DNA from: Pachyseris speciosa | Taxonomy: Eukaryota; Cnidaria; Anthozoa; Scleractinia; Pachyseridae | Assembly (NCBI GenBank): GCA_016490735.1 | Contig: JAEMWC010000053.1 | Span: 477,501-541,500 of the forward strand | Length of the DNA: 64,000 nucleotides | Direction: 5' to 3' | Part shown: positions 42,437 through 51,800 of the stretch, piece by piece | Layout: every line of letters begins with the position of its first letter | How positions within the stretch are numbered: position 1 is the stretch's first letter | The notes under the pieces: model-generated | Told to the model about the DNA's origin: nothing | The model's input: only the letters and a program-made list of their open reading frames with translations | Database searches by the model: none | Made by a program: the position numbers and the translations under genes

Positions 42437-42581
42437 CTTTGGATCCATGATAAAAATCATTGGGCCTCCAATGTTGTAGTTCCTAGTTACAAACTTAGAC
42501 TCAACTGGGTTTTTGTTCCGGTAGTGTAACTTTACAAACTGTCTGTTGCATTCTGCCCTATCTAAGATGCACCAGTATACC
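42437..42581 (-). pseudogene. Transposase exon ending FIMDPK
   Basis: Acceptor TTTTTGTAG before 42581 and donor AAG|GTATCT after 42437. Contains VYWCILDRAECNRQFVKLHY and GGPMIFIMDPK. In P-like transposases this Asp is followed by a Lys/His-rich HxxKxxRN segment, which should open the next exon but is not found here. Confidence 0.75.
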
Positions 42582-42855
42582 CTACAAAAAGCCATACGTG
42601 AACATGTGTCATATTTCATTGGTAATTTCATATGATAACAGTAGTAATAGTATTTTGTTTTTTTTTGTACATAGATTCAAGGTTGCAGTAACCTGCAATG
42701 AAAGTGTCATTTTCTAAAGTAAGTATTATGTCAACTGTTATAAAAGTATATTAATTTGTAGGTTATCAACAGAAATATAGGTTCACAAATTGCAACATTA
42801 AAGGTCAGATTCACTGATTAATTTAATCATTATGATTTGTTTTACATGTACTCAC

Positions 42856-43024
42856 TGAAATCCAATCTCCAACATTGCCAGGACACCATTCCAGAAGCAG
42901 AAGTACAAACTGCTTGGAGTACAATCTTTGGATGGGAATTGTGCAACAGGGAACCTAAACTCATTATCACTGACATAAATGAATTGCAGCACATGGGTAG
43001 CAAGTTCTGGTTCATCACCTTTTC
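42856..43024 (-). pseudogene. Transposase exon
   Basis: Acceptor CCTGTAG and donor TTTCA|GTGAGT. Encodes ELATHVLQFIYVSDNEFRF, PVAQFPSKDCTPSSLYFCF and WNGVLAMLEIGF, a conserved middle part of P-like transposases. Confidence 0.75.
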
Positions 43025-43181
43025 CTACAGGCAAATTAAATGATTTTTTTTTAAGGTTTAGTGACAGTAGAAAATTCCAAAATGAACATCTTTAAGCGTA
43101 AAATACAGCTAGGAATGTTTATATATTGAAAGTATTCAATATATAGGCACATGAGTGTATTATTACGAAAATTAGTCTAAC

Positions 43182-43275
43182 CTGATAGAGATGTCATAAG
43201 CTCATGACCTTTTCCAAGGTCAACAAAACCAACAAGCTTGTGTTTGCCACCAATGCTGGTCATCTCTAAATTCTC
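43182..43275 (-). pseudogene. Transposase exon KHKLVGFVDLG
   Basis: Acceptor AATTATCAG and donor TCAG|GTTAGA. Encodes ENLEMTSIGGKHKLVGFVDL, which follows the first catalytic Asp in the family. Confidence 0.75.
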
Positions 43276-43792
43276 CTGATAATTTATAACCAAAGACAAT
43301 GTATGTTAGTTAAACTGGATATTTAACAATAATAATTATTGAATAAAGCTGAGTAGGATATGACGACTTCTGCGATTCTTGGAGGGTGTTATCTGAGAAC
43401 TTCTGAATTCTTTGTATCCTATGCAAGCCAAATTCATTCATTCCTTCAGTTTATTCAAAGTACTCCCAAGTTCTTAAAGGAGTTTGCCATTTCGCTCTTT
43501 GTTTGTTTGCTTTTTTGCTAACCAAAAATAACACTACCTCGTCCTCAGATTTTCTCGGTCAACGGTTCAAAAACCTACAGAGGACTGCCTTTTTTTGGAA
43601 TTGCTTCAATATGACAATATTCTTTCCAAATTTGGTCAACAGGAGCTGGTTAGGGAATTATGCGTTTGGTTTTCACCATTAAGAAACGAAAATATTTTGA
43701 ATGAAGAATAAACAAAATTAAAGCTCTCCTATTGACTATGAGCCAGATTATGCATTTTAAAAAAATGTCCATGAATTTCCATACAGTTTTTT

Positions 43793-43876
43793 GACCTTTG
43801 AGACCTCCTATCCCCCACCCCCAGGGATTGCCAATCCCTTCCATGGGGTTGGGGATGGAAGGTCTCAAAGGTCAAA
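43793..43876. repeat. Short hairpin inverted repeat
   Basis: TGACCTTTGAGACCT at 43793 pairs with AGGTCTCAAAGGTCA near 43859-43873, with partial pairing inside (CCCCAGGGATTG/CAATCCCT). Lies in a transposase intron. Probably a tiny MITE remnant. Confidence 0.75.
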
Positions 43877-43951
43877 TAACTGTAGGGACATTGATGGATG
43901 TAAATATCAATGTTATTTCTATAAAGTAATTTTTCATGTCTGAAAAGGTAC

Positions 43952-44072
43952 CCGAATCTCCATTTCGTCAATGACTAAACCACCCATATAACCTGCTTCT
44001 TTCATTCCACTTTCCTTGGCTGCATCAAGGCACCATCTCAAAACCTCTGGGTTCCACCCCACGGTCCTTTCA
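43952..44072 (-). pseudogene. Transposase exon with first catalytic Asp (DEM)
   Basis: Acceptor AAAACAAAG and donor CGG|GTACCT. Encodes ERTVGWNPEVLRWCLDAAK and YMGGLVIDEMEIR. The Asp of DEM (43969-43967) matches the first RNase-H-like carboxylate of P transposases. Confidence 0.78.
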
Positions 44073-44345
44073 CTTTGTTTTTATAAAGCCTGTTAGTGGT
44101 ATTTAGTAATACACAACGATAAGTGTAACTTACAAGTAGTATGCATCAGCTTAATAGCTAGGATGCCATGATTATTATGCATATGATCATTAGGATATTG
44201 GGAATCAAAATGAAACTGTTCTTTGCACATAAAAAAACGTTCTCAAGCATTGGGCAGTGATATGGTACCCCTTGTAAATAAATACAATGAAATTCAGAAA
44301 GAAACATACTTTAATCTAATTATGGGTGTTTTAATTTATACCCAC

Positions 44346-44441
44346 CTTATTGTTTTGTTACTTGGGAGGATTAAAAACTGGCGAAGAGGATCCAAAACAT
44401 AAGGCTTTCGGCAGTAAAGATCCAGGCAAAGCCGCATAACT
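44346..44441 (-). pseudogene. Transposase exon VMRLCLDLYCRKP
   Basis: Acceptor AAATACAG and donor ATAAG|GTGGG. Encodes VMRLCLDLYCRKPYVLDPLR and QFLILPSNKTI, and joins in phase to the RWHPK end of exon 2. Confidence 0.78.
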
Positions 44442-44477
44442 CTGTATTTGAGGAAAAAATATACCATAGCATTATTA

Positions 44478-44770
44478 GAAAGCAAATGTATTATCATTGC
44501 TGTTCATTTTGATAGTTTCCTGTATATACTCAAGCAACGAGAGAATGAACTTTGAATGTACTCTTGTTGATTTTTAGAAAGCAAATGCATTATCATTGCT
44601 GTTCATTTTGATAGTTTCCTGTATATACTCAAGCAACGAGAGAATGAACTTTGAATGTACTCTTGTTGATTTTTAGAAAGCAAATGTATTATCATTGCTA
44701 TTCATGTTGAGAGTTTCATTGTATATACTCAAACAATGATAGAATGATCTTTGTCTGTACTCTTGTTGAA
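44478..44770. repeat. Tandem repeat, about 98 bp, three copies
   Basis: Units begin AGAAAGCAAATG(T/C)ATTATC and contain CTGTATATACTCAAGCAACG. The third copy is more diverged. Lies in a transposase intron. Confidence 0.88.
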
Positions 44771-44952
44771 GAAAAAATAAGCCAATCAGCGCAAGACAAA
44801 TCAGACAGTTATTGTAAAAACTGATATTGATACATGCATGTATATAAGTTTGTTGTAACCTTGAAAGAAAAGCATGCTCAGAGAATATTTCTCTTCCCCA
44901 TCTCCACAATTTATATGACCATCGATTTGTTGTGAAAGAAGGGCCTTTATAA

Positions 44953-45253
44953 TGCACCTATCAATGCCAAGCCGGAAGGGGGTGGAGGGGCACAGGGCAG
45001 GGATTTGATTGATTGCTTTGGCCCGGGGATAGGGCATTTGAATTATCTTGCTGACCCGGGGGTAGGGATATTTGAATTTTTGCAAACATTTTAGCACAAA
45101 TCATTTCTGGGGGTGGGGAATTTCAGTTATATTTGACCCCACATTTTTGCCCGGGGGTAGGGAATTTTACAGCATTTTTTGGGAAAATGTCAAATCCCCG
45201 CCCTATGCCTCGCCTCTCCCCCCTCCCCCACCAGCTTGACATTGATAGGTGCA
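44953..45253. mobile_element. 301-bp MITE with TAA duplication
   Basis: Inverted ends TGCACCTATCAATGCCAAGC / TGCACCTATCAATGTCAAGC, with G-rich interior motifs (CCCGGGG(G)TAGGGAATTT). TAA on both sides (44950-44952, 45254-45256), as for PIF/Harbinger MITEs. Inside a transposase intron. Confidence 0.87.
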
Positions 45254-45337
45254 TAATCCTCTTATATGAAGAGGCTGAATAGTTTTTTTTAATACAAAAA
45301 GCTGTTATGGTTGATTAAATAAACTTTATTGACTTAC

Positions 45338-46383
45338 TTTGGATGCCACCGGTAACCGTTTTTGGTTATGCACTGTAGAAGGCGTTTCTGTTGCTCCCAG
45401 AGACATGCCATTTCGGTGGGGAAATTTCGGTCACCGGTATTTAAAAACATTTGAGAAAGATCATCGTGATCTTCCTCAGCCATTTCAAGGCACTGGGAAT
45501 CGAATTTCTCTCTCCAATATCGCTCCCTTTTCTCTGCGTTTTGTCGTGCTAGCTTTTCTTTGGCAAGTTGTTGCACAACTTCACTTTTGGAGAGATATCT
45601 CTTGTTTGTGTGGGAGTGGATGGAATCTCTCGCGAGCCTTCTGGATTTAGCTCGGGAACCCAGAAGTTTAATGCTTTTGCAATTCGCACAGCAAGTGCCA
45701 TCTTTGACAGTTATGATGTTACAGTTATTTGAGAAAACCCTTGTTTCACCCACGCTTTCCGTTCCTTTCGAGAAATCAACGTACTGGCCAGTGACATGAG
45801 GAAGGGTTGTGGTTTCCCCATCTTCCAATGTTGCGCCTTTGCAAAATTTCGATTTATTAACGAATGCTAGATCAAGTTGATTCTCTGGCTTAATGGGTAA
45901 CGTTCTATGTACGAGATGTCCATGAACGTCCCAATATCGCTTTCACAGCCATGAGATATAAGGGAGTAAGAAATTTTAGAGGACGAGAGTTGAGTTATCT
46001 TGACTTCAGTGGAAAATCGTTGATTGTTAAACGAACACGACTCGAAACGAAGAAATGACACAGTGTTTGGGTCATCACACATTTTGCTCCATCCACGTTC
46101 CATTTCTAGACTACTTCCTCGAAATTGTTCGAAAGTCTCTCCTGGTAATTCAGTAAGAGTTACACGTTCCTTACATCGCAAGTTAAGGTAACAGGTTCGA
46201 CGATCTTTACGTGGTCCTCGCCTCACCAATTTAACTTCATCTCCCCATAATTCGTTAACAATTCTCCCGAGCAAAACGGAGCTCAATTTGCCGGCAACAT
46301 TTTCTTTCTCTTCGTATTCTCTGGACAAAATTTCGCTGGCTTCCATTACAGATTCCTCACAATATTCGTAATTCCACAATATC
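45338..46383 (-). pseudogene. Transposase exon 2, N-terminal region
   Basis: Long exon read as two frames: 46383-45867 (begins ILWNYEYCEESV, contains LLGRIVNELWGDEVKLVRRG and RRTCYLNLRCKER) and about 45930-45338 (TCCANCKSIKL, a Lys/Arg-rich coiled region QLAKEKLARQNAEKRERYW, ending NGYRWHPK). One frameshift separates them. The CCxxC pair and basic helices may form the DNA-binding domain, but there is no clear C2CH THAP motif. Ends at donor CCAAA|GTAAGT. Confidence 0.72.
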
Positions 46384-46459
46384 CTTTTAAAGAGAAACGC
46401 ACATTTATCTTATCAGTTCGGGAATTAATAAATCAAGCTGCATAAACTTGAAAATTTAC

Positions 46460-46542
46460 CATGACTTCCAGTTAAAAAATGCTTGTATCTCCTCAGCTTC
46501 TATGGAGCTTTCGCCGTTGACCTTACGTTTTTTCGGAGCCAT
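46460..46542 (-). CDS. Transposase exon 1 with SV40-like NLS
   Basis: ATG at 46542-46540 opens MAPKKRKVNGESSIEAEE and ends at TCATG|GTAAAT. Residues 3-8 (PKKRKV) equal the classic monopartite nuclear localisation signal. Joins in phase (Trp codon split) to 46383. The ATG lies about 45 bp beyond the end of the inner inverted arm. Confidence 0.72.
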
Positions 46543-46588
46543 TCTCTTTTGCCAAATCGTTCTGTACGATTTTTATATTTTAAATTTT

Positions 46589-47240
46589 TGTAAGCACGAC
46601 GCTGCGCGGTTTTGATTGGGTGCTTGAGACAATGGAGCATTGTAGATTCATCCTGAGGGGACCCCGGGTGTTACAAGAAGTGTTGCTGACAAATTGAGGT
46701 CTAGTACCCCCGCGAGTCTTGGTTTGCCAACATGACGAGGTTACCAAGCCGATTTCAACGGTCGTTGTGTCGTGTTTAAAATGTACACGGGTGTCTGCCA
46801 TCGTTTTATCGTTTCACTGGGGACACGAAGAGCCGCCGGGCGTCGATCTCAGGGCTGCGATTGTGTGGCTAGAGAACTGAAATGAAAGATCAACCTTTGC
46901 CCTTGAATTCTGCGGTGGATTTGTGGCCGTGGGTACATTTTAGCCTGGGATTTTTGACTTCGTTCGGCAGGCTGTCCGGACAGGAGTGTTTCGCCTTGTC
47001 TCCTCTTTATGAAGAGAAAACCAGGATTCAAAAAAATCGCTTGAATCAAGTTAAATCGGTAAAATAACGACACCAGGAGTAAACAACACACGTATGGAAT
47101 AAGGTAAGCAATTTTCATGGAATATTTTCACTTTTAACGACCTTCATGGATATCTTGTAGAAAATCCCATACAAACCCTTATAATTCGACGCCATATTGT
47201 GTTCCTTGTGTGGTTCATAAAGAGAGCTTGGGCTGCCTGT
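46589..47240 (-). repeat. Inner inverted arm, right (promoter side of the transposase)
   Basis: Inverted counterpart of 33795-34446. The minus-strand frame 47118-46849 (89 codons) starts MKIAYLIPYVCCLLLVSLFY, a hydrophobic, signal-like N-terminus; the left arm has the same start but a stop soon after (RFNLI then TAA). The MADTRV frame (46801-46580) is open in both arms. Confidence 0.9.
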
Positions 47241-47504
47241 GGTGAGATTTGATCGAAGCCACAGACGAACTTCCTAAGTTCTGTTGCAGCTCTCGTATGC
47301 TCTGGTGTGCCTAAATTACATTTTAGCCGCAACATTTTTCTGATAATAATTGGACAAAAATATCTCCCTACACTGCCTGTTGCTTACAGCTACCTCTGGA
47401 CGGATAAACTTATCTGGAACTTTCCAGCCTCTAGATCTAGATCGGCGTGAAACCTGGCTTCGAGAATACCATCAGCCTCGCTCCCGGAAACATTTATCCT
47501 TGCA

Positions 47505-47800
47505 CAAGACACTCCGACTGAGTAAAAGTTATATTTGATATCGACTGTAGTTCATAGGGTTGGGCGGCGAAACCACAATTACAATTGACTTGTCCTTTCA
47601 TTTCTTCTTTGCAGCGAGATGAACGTAATAAATGTAAAGAAAGCACTTGATAAATCAGCGATTTACCGCAACCAGTTGGGAGAATAATTAACCAATCTCG
47701 GTCGTTGACAACAACCTTCTGTATTGCCTCTTTTAGCTTTGATTTGATTGTAAGGGTTTTTTTTCTCCTCTGGACCGCAAAACCGATTGAAAATCGCTTT
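47505..47800 (-). pseudogene. RecQ-like helicase N-terminal exon fragment
   Basis: Minus-strand open stretch of about 95 codons without an ATG. KTLTIKSKLKEAIQKVVVND is followed by RDWLIILPTGCGKSLIYQVL. The LPTGxGKSLxYQ pattern is the RecQ-family Walker A (motif I). Only motif I and its lead-in are visible; the frame ends at a stop near 47505. It lies between the inner and outer inverted repeats on the right side and has no counterpart on the left. Confidence 0.5.
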
Positions 47801-47910
47801 CAAAGTCCGTTTATCTTTCGCTCATAAACAAAATAAGGACGAGCATGCGTAGTTATTGTGAGGCCCGTATATCGGGGCTGACTCTTACTGAGCAGATTCC
47901 AAATTCGAAC

Positions 47911-47963
47911 TTTACCAGATCTCCCTTTCGCTTGGCCGTAGGAGATATGGGTACAAGATAAGC
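47911..47963 (-). repeat. Outer inverted repeat, right
   Basis: Partner of 33497-33549. Confidence 0.85.
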
Positions 47964-49249
47964 GACTTTTTCAAAATTTGTCGCGTCACCAGCGCGCTAG
48001 GCTGGCTACATCAGTGACAAATTGAATTTGAAATCAAATTGAAATTGTCGCGAAAGTTTCAACTCTGGCAACCTTTTTCTTGCGATTTTTGTTTCAGCTG
48101 TCGCATCACCTGTGAGAGCGTGGCTACACTACGCGCAGGCGACGCTACAAAATCATATCAAAGTGTTCACGGTTTTTTTTTACTTTCACAGTAAATCAAA
48201 GGCTCCTATGAGCCAACTCATTCATGCATATAGCAAAATATACAGTGAAATCTCGCAGTAACGATAGCTGTTACCCCGATAGAAACACGAGCACAATTTA
48301 GAAACGATGTAGTAAAACTTGCCCTGGATGTAGGTTTTCGTTAGGGTTAATGTCCAACAGAAATAACAACTGAATCATGGAATTCATTCAGTAACTTTTT
48401 GACAAGTAAGATTGGTCTCAATATGTCTCATAAAATCCAGAGCTATTTGTGTTGTAGAACACATAACAAAGTCAATGAAATGTATTATTCAAGAGTCATG
48501 AATTTCAATGCCTCAACATACTTTTTTCCAAGCTTTTGAAGGAAAAACATAATGTGCTTTAGTTTAGCGCTTAAATGAGATCCTTTCGTTTCCAGTTCCA
48601 ATATTGTTTTCTGGTTGCAAGCCTGGAATTTGCAAGCCCTTATAAATATTACCGAATCAAAACTAAATATCACTATCAGCCGACTGAAAAATACAAGAAC
48701 TGAAATCTTTGGGATTCCCACGGATGCAGTAGCGACTGGCAGCTCTCACTGCAATATAAGACAGTATAAAATAACAGTCACATCTACGCAGGCAGAATAC
48801 TGCGTGAAAGATTTGGCTGATTTTGGTAGTGGGTAAAGTCCAAAATTGAAAGATTATTCACCAAAATTCACTCAGCTCGTTCAGACGTTTTTCCAGCTGC
48901 CGTAACATGCTAAACAAAGAAATTTTACCCAAAATGGCACAGAAAACCAGCATACACAAATCACCCTTTCCTGAAAACAAAATGGCTGACTCAAAAAACG
49001 GAACACTAGGCAACTGCAGCTATTCAATGGTCAGCGGTTGTTTACTTCCCTATTTGTGACGTCACTTGCGTTTCCGTTTACGCAGATTTTTGTTCTTAAA
49101 AGGGAGGAAAAAGTTATCATAAAACGACGTTGAGGTGAACTTTGAGGTGCCCAATAGCCAAACACCTGCTTTAAAGTTTTGTGGTGTGTTTGTGCAAATT
49201 TTGTTCTGTCAGTAACTGGTACTGTTACTACTTGTTTATATTTCCGTTT
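47964..49249. other. No recognised gene
   Basis: Begins with a GC-richer stretch full of short inverted TGTCGCG/GCGACA motifs (47970-48150, possibly a MITE), then AT-rich sequence. Frames of 73-78 codons near 48485-48836 show no motif. Confidence 0.45.
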
Positions 49250-49440
49250 TTTGTTTTCTTTTGTTTTCTTTTCTTTTCTTTTCTTATTCTTCTTTCAACC
49301 CATTTAAAGCTTATAAATAATATTTGTTGTAACTACTGAGCTCGTTTAGCTTTTTTTGCTTGTTTAAGTTTATCTTTCTTTTGCTGCAATGTATCTTCTA
49401 TATTTAGCAAAATAAAATGGTTGTTGTTGTTGTTGTTGTG
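49250..49440 (+). mobile_element. Possible LINE or SINE 3' tail
   Basis: T/C-rich tracts followed by TTAGCAAAATAAAATGG(TTG)n, a polyadenylation-like signal with a short microsatellite tail as found at 3' ends of some non-LTR elements. No coding part. Confidence 0.35.
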
Positions 49441-49525
49441 TATTTGCCTTATTTTTAAATAGCTGTCATAAAAATTGAGTAAACTGTGACCAATTCACAG
49501 GTTGAGCGATTTTAATTCTGTGACG

Positions 49526-49592
49526 ATGAAACTTCCTCTTTGGTTGGTGACAATCTTACTGATGGCAGACCTCTGCCGCCCTATGATTTCTA
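49526..49592 (+). CDS. Candidate signal-peptide exon
   Basis: ATG at 49526 opens MKLPLWLVTILLMADLCRP and ends at a good donor CTA|GTAAGT (49593). The sequence has a basic n-region and a hydrophobic core, as in a secretory signal. No downstream exon could be linked; the next kilobases are repeats. The 22-codon length makes chance a real alternative. Confidence 0.35.
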
Positions 49593-49661
49593 GTAAGTAC
49601 ACTTCATGCTGAAAAGAATGACGTCTAATGGCTTAATTGGGATGCTATCCAAATCTATGTT

Positions 49662-49691
49662 TAAGTCGGTTATTGTTCTAAACGTTGAGCT

Positions 49692-49759
<68 letters not shown>

Positions 49760-49787
49760 CTCAACGTTTAGAACAATAACCGACTTA
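49662..49787. repeat. Hairpin around a TA tract
   Basis: 36-bp arms (TAAGTCGGTTATTGTTCTAA...AGCTTATATA) are exact inverted copies on either side of about 55 bp of (TA)n. Confidence 0.95.
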
Positions 49788-49790
49788 TAT

Positions 49791-50022
49791 ATACATAAGT
49801 TGAAGGATTAAGGAGGACGCATCGATTTCTCACACGTAGATTATTTCACACGTAGAGCAGATCATCACACTAGCCAATTAATTAGCCACTCATCTAATTT
49901 GTATATAAGAAGGTATGTTCTTAGTTGAATAAAGTTCTGTCTGACGAGCGCTTAGGCGCGAAACTCAGAGTCACAGAGAATCGATGCGTCCTCTGTAATC
50001 CTTCAACTTATGTATACTTAGC
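49791..50022. repeat. Inverted repeat enclosing a hammerhead
   Basis: About 42-bp arms: TACATAAGTTGAAGGATTAA and GAGGACGCATCGATTTCTC on the left, with the complement at 49977-50022. The right arm begins within the 3' strand of hammerhead stem I, so the left arm is an inverted copy of the sequence just after the cleavage site. Confidence 0.92.
49935..49978 (+). ncRNA. Hammerhead ribozyme, type I, complete
   Basis: Stem I TTCTGT 49935-49940 with ACAGAG 49973-49978; CTGACGA 49941-49947; stem II GCGC 49948-49951 with GCGC 49956-49959 and TTAG loop; GAAA 49960-49963; stem III ACT/AGT (49963-49965, 49969-49971) with CAG loop; cleavage triplet GTC, cut after 49972. All invariant core bases are present and every stem pairs. 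The 3-bp stem III is typical of PLE or retrozyme hammerheads. No PLE protein is adjacent, so a non-autonomous retrozyme-like element is possible. Confidence 0.85.
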
Positions 50023-50195
50023 TCTGCTACCACAGCATTGAGCACTTTATGCCGAGGTAGACTCTACCTCCACATTAACCTTGTCTGTTTGTATTTCTCA
50101 GAAATCCCTAATGAATCGCCATCCAAACGGGAATAGGCTGGTGATCCTAAGTAATTAAGGCAGTCAGTTGCTAATATATCCCCTCCCTACCTCAC

Positions 50196-50312
<117 letters not shown>

Positions 50313-50342
50313 TGTAGACTACTCAATATGAGTACATATGGA

Positions 50343-50396
50343 TTTTAATAAAGCTCATTTTCGTAGACCAACAAAAGTTGCTCCACTCATCAGTTA
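50343..50396 (-). ncRNA. Degenerate hammerhead-like copy
   Basis: Minus-strand relative of the palindrome hammerhead at 1318-1371. CTGATGA at 50393-50387, a 10-bp stem II with one mismatch, GAAA, and a stem III where a C-G pair becomes A-T but an A-T becomes T-T. Stem I is about 3 bp. Probably inactive; it follows the TA tract as in the 1.3-kb copy. Confidence 0.5.
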
Positions 50397-51430
50397 TTTG
50401 TTTTAACTCCCACGATATCTCCTAGCCTCGATAATTCATTCAAACGCGAATATGTAAATATGCATCGCGAGGTTGAATTGCGTTAACCTCATGAACAAAA
50501 AATTGATGCTCAAAAGAGCTGGCCGTTTAAACGCATTAAAAAATTGTTTAAACACTTTCCAGAAAGATTTTTTACGCGTTTAAACTAGTTAAGGTGCCGT
50601 TTTCTCGAGTCACCTTGGCTTAATCCCCCTTATCGCAAATAAGAGCACATATCCACGACTTCTTCACAGTTGTACTTTGATTTTTTTTGTGTACCTCGAG
50701 GAGAGAAGCCCAACGGGTTTACGTCACTACCCAATGCATGATGCATGTCATAGGGATGCCCTTCATTATTCAAAACAAGACGCTCTATGAGCGTTAACTC
50801 GGCATACTTTTGTGCTGCAGAAGCCAGACGCACGCTTTCTGATTCTCGAAACTATCCGGCTAGTGGTTTGCTTTTGGGTTCACATGAGGCTTTTTTGTTC
50901 ACGTGCGAGCAAAGCTCGTTAATTTTGAGAGTTTTTATCCATATTCGTTGTCAGCTGTTGTTGTTTCCTTCTAAATTAAGTGGCAACATCTGGAGTTTAC
51001 TTTTACTCTCTAAAAACATTTTTTCTCTCTGTGAAGCTTGAAAACATTCGCATAGACACTTCTCTTAACATATTGGATATTCAAAACTCAAGGCGAATCG
51101 TTTGCGTGTATATGACATGTTTCTCAGAGGCAATCCAGATGTCACGCATTGTAAAAAGAACTCGAAATTCAAACTGCTCTATTTTCAAAACAAAGCGTGT
51201 TACTTGGCTTCAAAAGTCATTTACCTGATGAAGGTAAAAAATCTAGATGTTTAATTTTAGTTTTTTTCTGACGTCAGGTGAAAACCAAAATTCGCAAACT
51301 TGTCTCTAAATATAGAACTGTCACAGCGACTGAGCTGTGGTATAATCCGGATCAAATTACTTCAAAACAACTTTGCGATTTTCTAAATATAGAACTGTCA
51401 CAACGTTCTAATTCGAGTCGATACTCACAG
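50397..51430. other. Repeat remnants, no gene
   Basis: Includes a relative of the 4074-4258 repeat at about 50985-51110. Two copies of CTAAATATAGAACTGTCACA lie at about 51306 and 51386. The frames listed here have no recognised motif. Confidence 0.5.
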
Positions 51431-51449
51431 CATGTGCGAGGCTTCCAAC

Positions 51450-51800
51450 CTTGTCTTAAATTCGGCAAACCTTTTCACGCGGATAGTCTGTACTGTATTA
51501 AAATCTAGCTTCACAACTTTACAAAGATATGTGTAGGAAAATTTGTTCCGGCGGTCGAAGTGGATCATTTAACCTTGAGTGTTCACTTGCAGTCACGCAT
51601 TAAAGGGAAGGTATCACATTACGGAACCAACTTTGTGCAAATCTGTAATTTTTCTGTCACAGCATTCGAATTCGACTTGTAACATCAACTAGCCGATAAG
51701 CACTACACCTGCGAGGCTTCCAACTTTTTCTTAACACTCGGCAAACCTTTTCACGGGGACAGACTGTGCTGTATTAAAATATTTAGCTTCACAACTCAAA
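51450..51800 (+). repeat. Direct repeat pair, about 90 bp
   Basis: GGCTTCCAACCTTGTCTTAA...GGCAAACCTTTTCACGCGGA at about 51440-51520 recurs with changes at about 51712-51800 (GGCAAACCTTTTCACGGGGA, CTGTATTAAAAT, AGCTTCACAACT). Confidence 0.7.

Larger units (their letters stand above)
39459..46542 (-). pseudogene. P-element/THAP9-like transposase gene, spliced, broken
   Basis: Nine recognisable exons (minus strand): 46542-46460, 46383-45338, 44441-44346, 44072-43952, 43275-43182, 43024-42856, 42581-42437, 40494-40317 and 39980-39459. All junctions checked have GT/AG and keep phase. The protein follows the P-type RNase-H-like transposase: first Asp in GGLVIDEMEI, then KHKLVGFVDLG, a middle AECNRQF segment, FIMDPK (second Asp region), DPASKMRNKLAEDVL and VENHFCQIRSCNGQ (third acidic residue). 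Damage: frameshift near 45930, TAA at 39708-39710, and the exon expected after FIMDPK not found. Such enzymes cut and rejoin DNA at element ends. Confidence 0.8.
33497..47963. mobile_element. 14.5-kb inverted-arm element: PIF1-like helicase plus P-like transposase
   Basis: Outer inverted repeat 33497-33549 / 47911-47963 (ATCTTGTACCCA...GGCCAAGCGAAAGG) and inner inverted arms 33795-34446 / 46589-47240 (about 650 bp). From the left arm a PIF1-like helicase gene reads rightwards; from the right arm a P-element/THAP9-like transposase gene reads leftwards. The genes converge near 38.7-39.5 kb. The copy is broken by stops and by nested insertions at 39114-39308, 40614-42035 and 44953-45253. I could not fix a target duplication. 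Some outer segments between the two repeat blocks do not match each other. Confidence 0.7.

Noticed and set aside
47970..48150. Possible MITE with TGTCGCG/GCGACA inverted motifs
   Set aside because: Inverted motifs are short and scattered; I could not define ends or a target duplication.
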